64,000 bases of DNA from an uncultured Nitrospira sp. (GTDB lineage: Bacteria; Nitrospirota; Nitrospiria; Nitrospirales; Nitrospiraceae), in the NCBI GenBank assembly GCA_902500775.1, contig CABVRZ010000003.1:24522-88521 (forward strand), given 5' to 3'. Below are positions 28,094-37,344 of the stretch, in pieces; the first letter of the stretch is position 1, and each line of letters starts with the position of its first letter. The notes under the pieces were generated by a model. It had not been told where the DNA came from and did no database searches. It saw only the letters and a program-made list of their open reading frames with translations. Made by a program: the position numbers and the translations under genes.

Positions 28094-28861
28094 ATGCTGA
28101 ACCGTCCTTCACACGAACCCGTCCTCTCCGACAGTGCCCTACCGGAGAACGATTTCAAATCCAAGAATGTCTGGATGCTGCGTACGGTGGCGGAAGCGAT
28201 GGGAGACCTTCGGGAATCGGTCGTCTTTCTTGGCGGAACCGTACTTCCCCATTTGCTGATGGAGGAACTCGCTCGCTTTGTGCGTTCTGCTAAGGACGTG
28301 GATTTCATCATCGACTTCAGTCAGAAGGAAGACCTCCTTAACTTCGAAGATTCGCTCTGGGAGAAAGGCTTCCAAAAAGTCCGCAACGGAGCTGTCAGCA
28401 GTTGGGTCTTCGGTCGAATCAGGGTTGACGCACTCCCCGGCGACCCTGAGGTTCTGACCTTCAATAACCAGTGGTGCCGCGAAGCAATGCAGTATTCCCA
28501 TCGGATTCACATCGGCGATGACCTTCACGTGAACGTCATTTCAGCGCCGTATTACCTTGGGGTGAAGTTTAGTGCGTTCGAGCGCCGTGGCTTCGGTAAT
28601 TTTTCAGGCAGTAAGGATATTTTTGATATCCTGCTCATCTTTGCCGGACATGAGACTATTGAGACGGAAATTGAGCATCGAACAAGTCCCACTTTCAAAG
28701 CGTTTCTCCGGGAAAAGCTGAATGGATTCAGGATCGGGAGCGAAGAGTTTTCCAACATTGCGGCGCTTGGTTTCCGGACGGATGCTGTTCTCAATGGGTA
28801 TCTGCCAAAAGCGATTGTGCGGATACAAAAGGTGATTGATCTTACGTCGGAGCACAGATGA
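28094..28861 (+). CDS. Nucleotidyltransferase-fold protein (AbiEii/MNT-like)
   Basis: A 255-residue cytoplasmic protein with the minimal nucleotidyltransferase signature: GGT at 47-49, the metal-binding pair in KDVDF (68-70) and a third Asp at about 112 (GRIRVDALP). The later LGVKFSAFERRGFGN and SKDIFDILLIF fit the AbiEii/MNT family. Catalytic residues appear complete. The family includes toxins that modify tRNA or proteins and antitoxins that AMPylate partners. It is flanked by fibre-type genes 4 bases from each side, so it is either cargo, a modifier of particle proteins or a toxin-antitoxin half. The following gene overlaps by ATGA. Confidence 0.72.
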   Translation: MLNRPSHEPVLSDSALPENDFKSKNVWMLRTVAEAMGDLRESVVFLGGTVLPHLLMEELARFVRSAKDVDFIIDFSQKEDLLNFEDSLWEKGFQKVRNGAVSSWVFGRIRVDALPGDPEVLTFNNQWCREAMQYSHRIHIGDDLHVNVISAPYYLGVKFSAFERRGFGNFSGSKDIFDILLIFAGHETIETEIEHRTSPTFKAFLREKLNGFRIGSEEFSNIAALGFRTDAVLNGYLPKAIVRIQKVIDLTSEHR

Positions 28862-29820
28862 TGAAACAAGCACATCGATCTATGCTTCAGGGTTTTTATC
28901 GCGATCAGGTTTGCAACTCGCAAAACCGAATGATATGGGATAGCGGATGGCGCGCCAATCGCATAGTGGAAAGCTGCAACGAACTTCTTGCTGCGTTGAT
29001 GAAACGAGAGCCGGGCGTCTCCGGCATTCTTTATTGGGCTGTGGGTGAAGGTGCAGCGGCTTGGGACAGCCTAATGCCCAGCCCTAGCGCTGGCGATCGA
29101 AAACTCTCGGCTGAGGTTGCTAGAAAAGCCCTGTCTGTCGAGAACATTGCCTTCCTCGATGAGAACAATCAAATCGTTGATGAGGCGACGCCGAGGCTGC
29201 AGATCAGCGCGGCATTCACGCGAGGAGAACTGGGCGGCGAAGGACCACGCTTCTTGCGCGAATTTGGACTATTCGGTGGCAACGCCACGAATGCCGCCAA
29301 TACCGGATGGATGATCGACTATGTGATTCATCCGCGTATCCAGCTTTCTGAAGGCATGAGGCTGACACGCAATCTGCACCTGAGTTTTGGCGTCGGAGGG
29401 GCTGGTACGGTCAACGTTGTGGGCGGTTTTGGAGGCACGTTGCCGGTGAACAGTATCGACGGGGTGGGACAACGTTTTTCTTCCGCCTTTCATGTCGCTG
29501 GCGTACGCACCCTCAATGACTTGATCGCTGTCAACCCTCTCCAACGGATCCAATCGATTCCAGATATCAAGTTCCTGGAGTTTCGTGCGAAAGCCAAGAT
29601 GGTGCTGGAGTTTCGTGCCGATCTTAGGCCCTTTGCATCTCTATCGGAATGGAGCATCAGCCGCCTCTTGCAGGTGGATCCTGAATCCATCAGTGCCGAA
29701 GTGCCTGATATCGCGACACACCAGGTGATTCAGATCCGCGAAGCCTTGTCGGTTTTACAAGTTGCCTTGGACGATGCCGCATTACGAGAAGTCTCTTTGG
29801 GTACGTTGCTTAATTCTTGA
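28858..29820 (+). CDS. Fibre-region protein with helix-hairpin-helix-like tail
   Basis: A 320-residue protein whose first 180 residues are paralogous to the 25684 product. A Gly-rich linker (about 180-200, GVGGAGTVNVVGGFGG) leads to a C-terminal helical region with repeated INGVGQ-like turns (IDGVGQRFSSAFHVAGVRTL, IQSIPDIKFLEFRA), reminiscent of helix-hairpin-helix or of protein-protein docking repeats. Function unknown; a connector between baseplate and another component is plausible. Start overlaps the nucleotidyltransferase stop. Confidence 0.6.
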   Translation: MMKQAHRSMLQGFYRDQVCNSQNRMIWDSGWRANRIVESCNELLAALMKREPGVSGILYWAVGEGAAAWDSLMPSPSAGDRKLSAEVARKALSVENIAFLDENNQIVDEATPRLQISAAFTRGELGGEGPRFLREFGLFGGNATNAANTGWMIDYVIHPRIQLSEGMRLTRNLHLSFGVGGAGTVNVVGGFGGTLPVNSIDGVGQRFSSAFHVAGVRTLNDLIAVNPLQRIQSIPDIKFLEFRAKAKMVLEFRADLRPFASLSEWSISRLLQVDPESISAEVPDIATHQVIQIREALSVLQVALDDAALREVSLGTLLNS

Positions 29821-30140
29821 TAAGCGAGTTGTTGAATGAGAAGAGACTTGATCTGGATGAAGTTGCACAAACGATTACCGGCTAGCTTTTTTGCTGGAAT
29901 CGATAGGAAGACGCGTTCTTGCAGATAAAGCGTCGATGCGTTGCGTGTCTGTGAATGGATGGAAGTGCGTGCAGCGGTGGGATTCAAGTGCTGGAGAAGG
30001 AATTAAAATTCGAAGCTACGGAGGCCGCACCGGAACCGGGGCCTGAGCTTTTCATGAGCCAGGCTTGAGACAATTAACCAGGGAACCGTCCTTAAGAGCT
30101 GTTGGATTCTCGACATCTGTTTCCGGTAGGAAGGGGTTGT
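29821..30140. other. Gap before the last DUF4157 gene
   Basis: These 320 bases have no supported gene. A GCTAGCTTTTTTGCTGG segment near 29880-29897 could be a weak terminator for the eCIS operon. AGGAAGGGG at about 30128-30136 is the ribosome-binding site for ATG 30141. Confidence 0.4.
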
Positions 30141-31592
30141 ATGTCTTCCCGTCTATTAGCCAAGTCCAATCAGTCGGACCAGCACACAAAGCTCGTCTCT
30201 AAGTCAGGCCCTGCGTCGTTCAGAAAACCAGACATCCATCCCATCATCCACCTACAACGCACCATTGGCAATCAGGCCATCAACCGGCTTTTGCGATCAG
30301 GTATGCTCCAACCCAAGCTTGCCGTCAGTCAGCCCGACGATGTCTATGAACAAGAAGCCGATCGTGTGGCTGATCAGGTCATGCGTATGCCGGAGTCCGC
30401 CATCCAGCGTAACTGTGCGCCTTGCGCCGCCGGTGGATCATTCTGTCCCCAATGCGCAGAGGGGAACAATCTACAGATTCAACGGACGGCAGAGTCATCT
30501 GGAGCGGCGGCTGGAGAAGGAGTATCGGATGATTTCGTCCGTGACCTTGGCCCTGGTCAACCGCTTGATTCGTCTACCCGAGCCTTCTTTGAGCCTCGCT
30601 TTGGCACTGATTTTAGTCAGGTGCGGGTGCATACGGGGAGCCAGGCTGAGGCGTCGGCGCGAGCCGTCAATGCCCTGGCCTATACGGTGGGGCGTGATGT
30701 CGTGTTCGGGACTGGTCACTATGCACCTGGTACGCCGGGAGGCCAACGCCTCCTGGCGCATGAGTTGACGCATGTGCTGCAGCAGGGTCGCAAGACGGAA
30801 ATGGAGGCAGCGGAAACCCGTTCTGTTCCTGAAAGTCCAACTATCGGGCGGACAGTGTTTCCCGGGCCTTCGAAAGCGGACGGTCATCCATCGTTGCCGG
30901 CCATCCAGCGGACAGCGGATCCCGAAGCCAGTGGTCCGTGTGATCAGCACCATGTCGAAGACTTGATTAACCCGGCGTTTGTAGAGGCGCGCCGGTGGCG
31001 CCGCGAAGCGTCTGCCTGGCTGGAGGCACACCTGGATCATATTCGAGCAAGAGGGTCTGTGGCCAGGAGCGGATTCGCGACCGTCGGACGGAGAGTGTTT
31101 GACGAGTTGATGTTGCTGGAACGGCACTTTAGGATCAGTCCCGTGCTCAGAGTTTCGTTGCCCTACTCGGCCGATGACACGGTGAGCATCGCTGATCTTG
31201 AACGTTTGGGCAATGCGAGTTACTGGGTGCGTCGGCGCTTTAGAGATGTCGAACTCTATCCGTCCTATGTGTGTCAGGTGAACTGCCCGCGAGGCAGAAC
31301 GGGCAGTGACACGCTCGGCAGCGCCGTAGCCGGTTCGCGCGAAGTCACCTTCTATACCAATTGTTTTGATCGGCAACACGAGACCACTCGGGCTGGCGTG
31401 GCGCTCCATGAGGCATTTCATGCCTCGTTCAGCGAGTTCGACCACGACACCTACTCGTTCGAGGGCAGTTATCCGGGAAGCGCTCCCTTGACCAACGCCG
31501 AATCGTTCGCCACATTCGCCGCATTTATCGCCACGGGTAGCAACTACCGGATTATCGTCATCCCAGATATCGTTATCCGTGGAGGGGCATAG
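30141..31592 (+). CDS. DUF4157 cargo protein with metallopeptidase-like C-terminus
   Basis: ATG 30141 gives 483 residues (an upstream TTG at 30102 is less likely). The leader has LQRTIGN (about 38-44), then DVYEQEADRVADQVM, a Cys cluster (CAPCAAGGSFCPQC, about 92-105) and the DUF4157 domain (about 138-216) with HELTH at 207-211. The C-terminal 250 residues form a second domain ending in HEAFH (423-427) plus a downstream DHDTY and Glu, like M35/aspzincin-type zinc peptidases. A protease effector is the simplest reading. A 280-base gap and a different leader sequence separate it from the main operon. Confidence 0.85.
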   Translation: MSSRLLAKSNQSDQHTKLVSKSGPASFRKPDIHPIIHLQRTIGNQAINRLLRSGMLQPKLAVSQPDDVYEQEADRVADQVMRMPESAIQRNCAPCAAGGSFCPQCAEGNNLQIQRTAESSGAAAGEGVSDDFVRDLGPGQPLDSSTRAFFEPRFGTDFSQVRVHTGSQAEASARAVNALAYTVGRDVVFGTGHYAPGTPGGQRLLAHELTHVLQQGRKTEMEAAETRSVPESPTIGRTVFPGPSKADGHPSLPAIQRTADPEASGPCDQHHVEDLINPAFVEARRWRREASAWLEAHLDHIRARGSVARSGFATVGRRVFDELMLLERHFRISPVLRVSLPYSADDTVSIADLERLGNASYWVRRRFRDVELYPSYVCQVNCPRGRTGSDTLGSAVAGSREVTFYTNCFDRQHETTRAGVALHEAFHASFSEFDHDTYSFEGSYPGSAPLTNAESFATFAAFIATGSNYRIIVIPDIVIRGGA

Positions 31593-32303
31593 ACGATTCA
31601 TACGCTTGATTAGGGTAATGCAGCGGGAACGCCGATGTTTATCGTGGTTTCTTTTGACGATGATGGGTATCGATGTAATGGGTTGTTAGGTCCAATAGGC
31701 CTTCACCGCCCGTTTTGGTAAGCCAGGCCATCACGTGAGTGGTCGGCGACACAACTTTCAAGTTTCAGGGCTCTGAATGCCTCATGAACTATGAAGCTAA
31801 ATGGCTAGAGATGGGACTAAAGAACCCTCCCGTCCCACTTCCTAAGGAGACCGACTCCGGCGGGCTGGTGCTTCAACGTACATGTATATGAGGGTGATCA
31901 TGGCTGATCGTTCAAAGGTGGGTATCAACCGAATCTGCCCACTGGAGTCTATGTGGCTATAGCAGACCTGTCTGATGCGTGGCGGTGGAAGGCCTGCCAT
32001 TGCGCGTCCTACGTTGACAGGGAGATAACAAGATGCCGACATACAAACGGGGCTCGGTGAATGAAAATGGGGTCTGACATGAGTATTGGTCTGCCACCAT
32101 CTGGTCGGGCATGCGTAGTGACTTGTTGGACTATACCGCTGTGCTCTAGCGTGACGCGTGGTGCAATGGGGTCTGACACGACTATGTACTGTTCGGCGGA
32201 TTGAGGTTAGGGTCTTGACACCACCTACCCTTCCTCATGAATTGTAGCCCACGGATGGAGAGCATGGTTCCTGCCACATCATTTCCTACATGGGAGGATT
32301 GTC
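31593..32303. other. 711-base region with no supported gene
   Basis: Open frames here are short and unlike known proteins. It contains two copies of AATGGGGTCTGACA (32066-32079 and 32165-32178), listed separately, a type of motif often left by mobile or REP-associated elements. The M6 protease start at 32304 is preceded by GGGAGGA. Confidence 0.5.
32066..32178. repeat. 14-base direct repeat AATGGGGTCTGACA
   Basis: Two exact copies 99 bases apart, at 32066-32079 and 32165-32178. The following bases differ (TGAGTATTGG versus CGACTATGTA) but retain a similar pattern. Looks like the ends of a small mobile or repetitive unit; none of its coding parts is seen. Confidence 0.6.
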
Positions 32304-34598
32304 ATGGCAACACCCTTTCTGGGCCAGACCTTCACGTTCACGCAGCTCGATGGCACGACTCTGCCGGTGCGGGGCTGGGGCGATCAGCATTATGCCGTGT
32401 TTGAGACGCTCGATGGCTACACGGTTGCGAAGGACCCTCGCACGGGTTTTGGGGAGGTAGCGCGACTCTCGTCCGACCGCATAAATTTGGAGCCGATGTC
32501 CGAGGCGCATGGCCGTCCAGACGCCGGGCGTGGCGGGGTGACACGAGGGGTGGGTGTCGATACTGGCGCTGCGCGCGCGGCCGGACGCGCGGGTGCCCTA
32601 CGCTTCGGCGGTCGCCGCTGTGACGAGCGGCATCGAGAGCGGAAAGAACAGTTGCGTGCGGTACGCATGATGGCTGACAGAGGAGGACCCGTCTTCGCGC
32701 CGCCGCAGCGCACGACGGTGGGTGACTATGTCAGCCTCTGTCTGTTGATCGACTTCAGCGATGTCCCAGCCACGATCACGCGAGAGGAGGTGGAACGATT
32801 CTGCAATCAAGCCGGTTACAACGGATTCGGCAACAACGGATCGGTGCGCGATTATTTCTTTGAGAGCTCGCTTGGTCGACTGCGCTACACCAACGTCGTC
32901 ACGTCATATTACCGGGCGAAACAGCCGAAGACCTACTATACCGACCGCAACATCGAGATGGGGGTGCGCGCGCGTGAGTTGATTCGGGAGGCGCTCGCCC
33001 ATTGGAAAGCACAAGGGTTCGATTTTTCCCAGCTGACCGCTGACGATACCGGCAAGGTCTATGCGACGAATGTCTTTTATGCCGGACCAGTGGTCAATAA
33101 TTGGAGTGAAGGCCTCTGGCCGCATGCCTGGACGCTCGGCACGGAGGTTCCGCTGGTGCCGGGCAAGTCGGCGTTTGATTACCAATTTACTGCCATGGGA
33201 AGCGAATTGTTGCTGGGCACGTTTTGCCATGAGAACGGCCATATGCTGTGTGACTATCCAGATCTGTACGATTATGGGAATGAGTCTGCCGGTGTGGGTT
33301 TCTTTTGCCTGATGTGTGCCGGCAATCATGCCGACCCAAAAAATCCCGTGCAGATCAGTGCCTATCTCAAGCGTCTCTCCGGGTGGGCGGGCAAGGTCAC
33401 CAACCTGGAGCACGGGACGACGGTCACGTTGCAGGCCGGGCAGAACGAGTGTGCCATGTATGCCAAAGGAAACGAGGAGTACTTCCTCATTGAGAATCGT
33501 GCCAAAACTGGGCGGGATGGTGCGTTGCCTGGTGCGGGTCTCGCGGTCTGGCATGTCGACGAACTGGGGAACAACAGCAATGAGCACATGACCGCCGCGA
33601 GTCACTATGAACTGTCTCTCGAGCAAGCAGATGGTCAGTTCGAGCTGGAACGGTCGCGCAATGAACGGGGAGACGCTCACGATCTTTATGCCGGTGCCGG
33701 CGTCCGGTTTGCCGACGATTCCACTCCGAACAGCTTTTGGTGGGACGGCACGGCGTCGCACATGGTCATCGACAACATTTCCGCAACTGGCCAGACGATG
33801 AGTTTTCGCTGCACCTTTTCCAATGTCGTGACTCCGCCACAGGGTGATACCATCCGTCGCGAATCGGCCCCAGGCCTTCCCATTCCCGATAATCAGGTGG
33901 CGGGTATTTCCGATACCATTCAAATCCAAGAGGCGGCGACCATTGCCGACATGAAGGTCACTGTGGACATCTCCCATACGTATCGCGGCGATCTCCATGT
34001 CACGCTTGCGGCTCCGTGGGGGGATGTGATTGTGCTGCACCCCAAAAGCCAGGGAGGCGGTGAGGATGCCTTGAAGACCATTTACACGACCAGTGCCTTG
34101 CCACCGTTGGCCTCATGGCGCGGACGCAGCACTCAGGGAGCCTGGCGGCTGGAGGTGAAAGATCTGGCGCCGGCGGATAGTGGCCGCCTCAATCGGTGGG
34201 TGGTGGAGTTTACGCCTGCTGTTGTCACTGCAGGCCCGGTGGTGTTGCAGGAATCTCCAGGGACCGTCATTCCTGACAACACAAGCACCGGCGTCGAACG
34301 GAGCGTGACGACGTCGAGTCAGGGTGTGGTCGGCAACGTCGAGGTTATGGTGGACATCAGCCACACCTATATCGGCGATTTGAAGGTCAGCCTGGTGTCC
34401 CCATCGGGGACCGAGGTTGTGGTCCATGATCGCAGTGGGGGACAGGCGGACCACCTTCTCAAGACGTATACGCAGGCTACGACGCTCGGCTTGTCTGCGC
34501 TGGTAGGACAGCCGATCGCAGGGAATTAGCGGCTGCGCGTGTCGGATCATGAAGCCGTTGACGTTGGCAAGATTAATCACTGGAAGGTGACGATTTAA
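32304..34598 (+). pseudogene. M6-family metalloprotease with two P-domains, in-frame TAG
   Basis: The main frame (32304-34529) gives 741 residues. The N-terminus matches the M6 prosequence (TFTQLDGTTLPVRGWGDQH, ETLDGYTV). The zinc motif is HENGHMLCDYPDLYDYG (HENGH at 309-313). Two proprotein-convertase P-domains follow (about 515-630 and 640-741; IPDN and DISHTYRGDL/DISHTYIGDL motifs). At 34527-34529 a TAG replaces the Trp expected in GNWRLRV; the following 22 codons continue the P-domain in the same frame to TAA at 34598. Either a recent nonsense mutation removed only the last strand or the stop is read through, so the product may still be active. No signal peptide is visible, unlike secreted relatives, which hints at another export route such as the neighbouring particle. 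Confidence 0.82.
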
Positions 34599-34635
34599 TC
34601 GGCATGAGCGCCGACAACTATTCGGCTCATGTGAA

Positions 34636-35184
34636 TCATCGCTGAGACCGTTTCATCAAGAGCTCCGGCTCGACATGCTCGACATCCGGCAGCGTGGTGA
34701 GCTGTTCAAAATGCTGCAAGCTCGTGCCCACGTCCCTCGTCGTGGCTTGGACCCACGCGGTGTGTGGGGCATAGGCTGGAACCTCCACGATCGCGTAGCC
34801 CAGATTCGCCAGTTGCGTCCGGTGATCTTCCAGAGAGGTGCCTTCTTTCGCGCGGACATAGATTCGGCTGGTGGGAACGGCCAGGGGGCCATGAGGTTCC
34901 AGCCGATAGACAGGGGTGAGCATGACTGTGCCGGGGAGGTCTGCTGATGGAGGAAGGGCGCCTCGACAAATGGTCAGGACGTCTTCTTCTATCGTGTACT
35001 CAATGTCGGGCCTGAGCTGGGAGGGAAGGGGACCATGCACAGCATAAAGGTCGGCCTGTCGCGTATAGCGGCGCGGGGCCGGTGTTGTCATGATGCGAAA
35101 TGTGTCAGGAAATGATGGAGGGGTGGAGCTGGGTGTCATGGGCGTATTGTAAGAAGAATGGTGCACATTTTCTATATCACGCAT
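34636..35184 (-). CDS. Stand-alone subtilase propeptide-like protein
   Basis: A protein of up to 182 residues; ATG at 35139 gives 167 and is also possible. Its C-terminal 75 residues (RIYVRAKEGTSLEDHRTQL, then YAIVEVP, HVEPELLMKR) resemble the prodomain of the divergently encoded subtilase at 35201, where VFVKF, NTFFVQAVEG and VELCHPELVRKMGW line up. Subtilase propeptides are folding chaperones and tight inhibitors. A separate copy may protect the host cell from the protease. The protein has no signal peptide. The similarity is by eye and moderate. Confidence 0.6.
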   Translation of the reverse strand: MRDIENVHHSSYNTPMTPSSTPPSFPDTFRIMTTPAPRRYTRQADLYAVHGPLPSQLRPDIEYTIEEDVLTICRGALPPSADLPGTVMLTPVYRLEPHGPLAVPTSRIYVRAKEGTSLEDHRTQLANLGYAIVEVPAYAPHTAWVQATTRDVGTSLQHFEQLTTLPDVEHVEPELLMKRSQR

Positions 35185-35200
35185 GAAAGGAGTCCCGATG

Positions 35201-37168
35201 ATGGTGACCTATCGCTATGGAGGGCGGACAGGGCGGCAGTATACGTTGGCGCTGGCCGAGGAGTATGTGGTGGTTCGCACCCGAAGTCGGCGGTCTCTTG
35301 ACTCGTCGATTGAGTCGAAGCAGGGGCGAGCGGTGCTCGGTGATCTGGAGCAAGTCGCCCGGTTCCACCATGCGGGCGTCGAAGTCTTTCGCTATGGCAC
35401 GAGGTGTCGAACATCCAATGCGCGGGGTGTGGCACGCACGACGTTGAACAAGGAACGCGATGTGCAGTTCGCCGGGCGGGTCTTGGCGGACCGGCGATCG
35501 AAACGGCCGGTCTTATACACCGAAAATGTGTTTGTAAAGTTTGACGGTGATCGGGCGGAGTCGGCCTGCCGAAAGCTTTTGAAAGAGCATCGGCTTCAGA
35601 TCAAACAGTCAATTGAGTATGCTCGCAATACCTTCTTTGTCCAGGCCGTAGAAGGGGCAGGCCAAAAGGTATTTGGCATCGCGGACTTCTTGCTTCGTCA
35701 TAAGGACGTCGAGCTCTGTCATCCGGAGTTGGTGCGAAAAATGGGATGGCGACAAGTGTTCCCTCAGCAATGGCATCTCCGAAAGACGACGATTGATGGC
35801 ACCTTCTATGACGCCCACGCGAATGTGGAAGCCGCTTGGGCCTTGAGCGAGGGGGAGGGGATTCGAATCGCCGTCATTGACGATGGGTGTGATGTGAATC
35901 ATGAGGAGTTGGCTGGGTCGAATAAAATTGTGGCTCCTCGCGATGTGACCAGGAAAACGGATGATCCTCGTCCCGGCAGCCGGGATAACCACGGGACAGC
36001 CTGTTCCGGGGTCGCTTGTGCCAACGGCCAACATGGTGCATCGGGCGTTGCCCCCAAAGCCCAACTGATGCCGATTCGGTATGTCTCGCCGCTTGGCTCT
36101 CAAGCTGAGGCCGATGCGTTTGTCTGGGCCGCGTCCCATGGGGCCGACGTGATTTCCTGTAGTTGGGGGCCGGAAGACGGTGATTGGTCTGATCCGAGTG
36201 ATCCGGCTCATCAGCAGGTCGCCCCGTTACCGGACGCGACTCGCCTCGCAATTGACTGGGCCATCGCCAATGGCCGGAACGGAAAAGGATGCGTCATTAC
36301 CTTTGCTGCTGGGAACGGCAATGAGAGTGTCGATCACGATGGCTATGCGAGCTATGAGAAGGTGATCGCAGTTGCGGCCTGCCATGCGAAGGGGAAAAAG
36401 AGCGCCTATAGCGATTTTGGCCGGGCCGTCTGGTGTGCCTTCCCGAGCAATGACACACTTCTACCGATTCCTGGAATTTGGACGACGGATCGGTCGAGGG
36501 CGGCCGGGTATAACCCCGGACAAGTCAGTCGCGGCGATGCCGCAGGAAATTATGTCAATGATTTCGGTGGTACGTCGAGCGCCTGCCCAGGGGTGGCGGG
36601 AGTCGCCGCATTGCTCTTGTCGAGGAATCCAGCGCTCCAATGGGATGAAGTGAAGGACATACTCAAGCGGTCTTGTGATCGCATCGATGTGGCTGGGGGA
36701 CATTACGACGAGCATGGGCATAGCCCGTTCTATGGGTACGGCAGAGTGAATGCCAAACGTGCCGTCGAGCTTGCAGCCCCTGCGGTCGAGATTCCCACGT
36801 CTACCCATACCGTCAGCCGGGTGATGCCCATTCGAGATCTCAAGACCGCGACGATCTCGATCTTGGTAGGAGAAACTGCGGCCATTTCATCGGTACAAGT
36901 TCGTATCGATATCGAGCACTCGTATGTTGGAGATCTTATCGTGAAGCTGGCACCACCAACCGCAACGGGAGTGGGTGCCATTGTATTGCATAACCGTCAG
37001 GGAACGGAGACCGATAATCTCAAGGTCACCTATAATGCAGCCACCACTCCGGCCTTAGCGACATTGGCAGGAAAGAACCCACAGGGACGGTGGCGGTTGA
37101 TTGTCGAGGACAAGGAACGAGCGGACGAGGGGCGGATTCTCCAGTTCGCGGTCACGCTCAGTCACTAA
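35201..37168 (+). CDS. Subtilisin-like (S8) serine protease with P-domain
   Basis: ATG 35201 with AAAGGAG at 35186-35192 gives 655 residues; ATG 35198 is equally possible. Residues about 1-200 are a prodomain-like region. The catalytic triad is visible: Asp227 (IAVIDDGCD), His264 (DNHGTACSG) and Ser459 (GTSSACPGVAG). Residues about 540-655 are a P-domain (VRIDIEHSYVGDLIVKL, GRWRLIVEDKE) as in kexin-like enzymes. There is no signal peptide, which is odd for a subtilase with a P-domain and recalls the M6 protease upstream. Possible particle cargo or intracellular protease. Confidence 0.87.
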   Translation: MVTYRYGGRTGRQYTLALAEEYVVVRTRSRRSLDSSIESKQGRAVLGDLEQVARFHHAGVEVFRYGTRCRTSNARGVARTTLNKERDVQFAGRVLADRRSKRPVLYTENVFVKFDGDRAESACRKLLKEHRLQIKQSIEYARNTFFVQAVEGAGQKVFGIADFLLRHKDVELCHPELVRKMGWRQVFPQQWHLRKTTIDGTFYDAHANVEAAWALSEGEGIRIAVIDDGCDVNHEELAGSNKIVAPRDVTRKTDDPRPGSRDNHGTACSGVACANGQHGASGVAPKAQLMPIRYVSPLGSQAEADAFVWAASHGADVISCSWGPEDGDWSDPSDPAHQQVAPLPDATRLAIDWAIANGRNGKGCVITFAAGNGNESVDHDGYASYEKVIAVAACHAKGKKSAYSDFGRAVWCAFPSNDTLLPIPGIWTTDRSRAAGYNPGQVSRGDAAGNYVNDFGGTSSACPGVAGVAALLLSRNPALQWDEVKDILKRSCDRIDVAGGHYDEHGHSPFYGYGRVNAKRAVELAAPAVEIPTSTHTVSRVMPIRDLKTATISILVGETAAISSVQVRIDIEHSYVGDLIVKLAPPTATGVGAIVLHNRQGTETDNLKVTYNAATTPALATLAGKNPQGRWRLIVEDKERADEGRILQFAVTLSH

Positions 37169-37344
37169 CATGCATTCTGCCACGTTTGGATGAAATGGAG
37201 TTTGGCCTGTGCGTGAGGTTGGTCTGATGCCACGTTGGGTTGGAGACAACCGCGCCAACATGCAACGCTGAGCAGCGACCTGCCTTCTTCGGCAGGAGTG
37301 AAATAACGGCCTCACTGCGCATAAGAAAGCAGGAGGGTGTCTCC

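Noticed and set aside
5640..31592. Prophage or type VI secretion system
   Set aside because: No capsid, portal, terminase, integrase or lysis genes, and no TssJLM-type membrane genes. Presence of DUF4255, DUF4157 and Pvc15-like ATPase fits eCIS.
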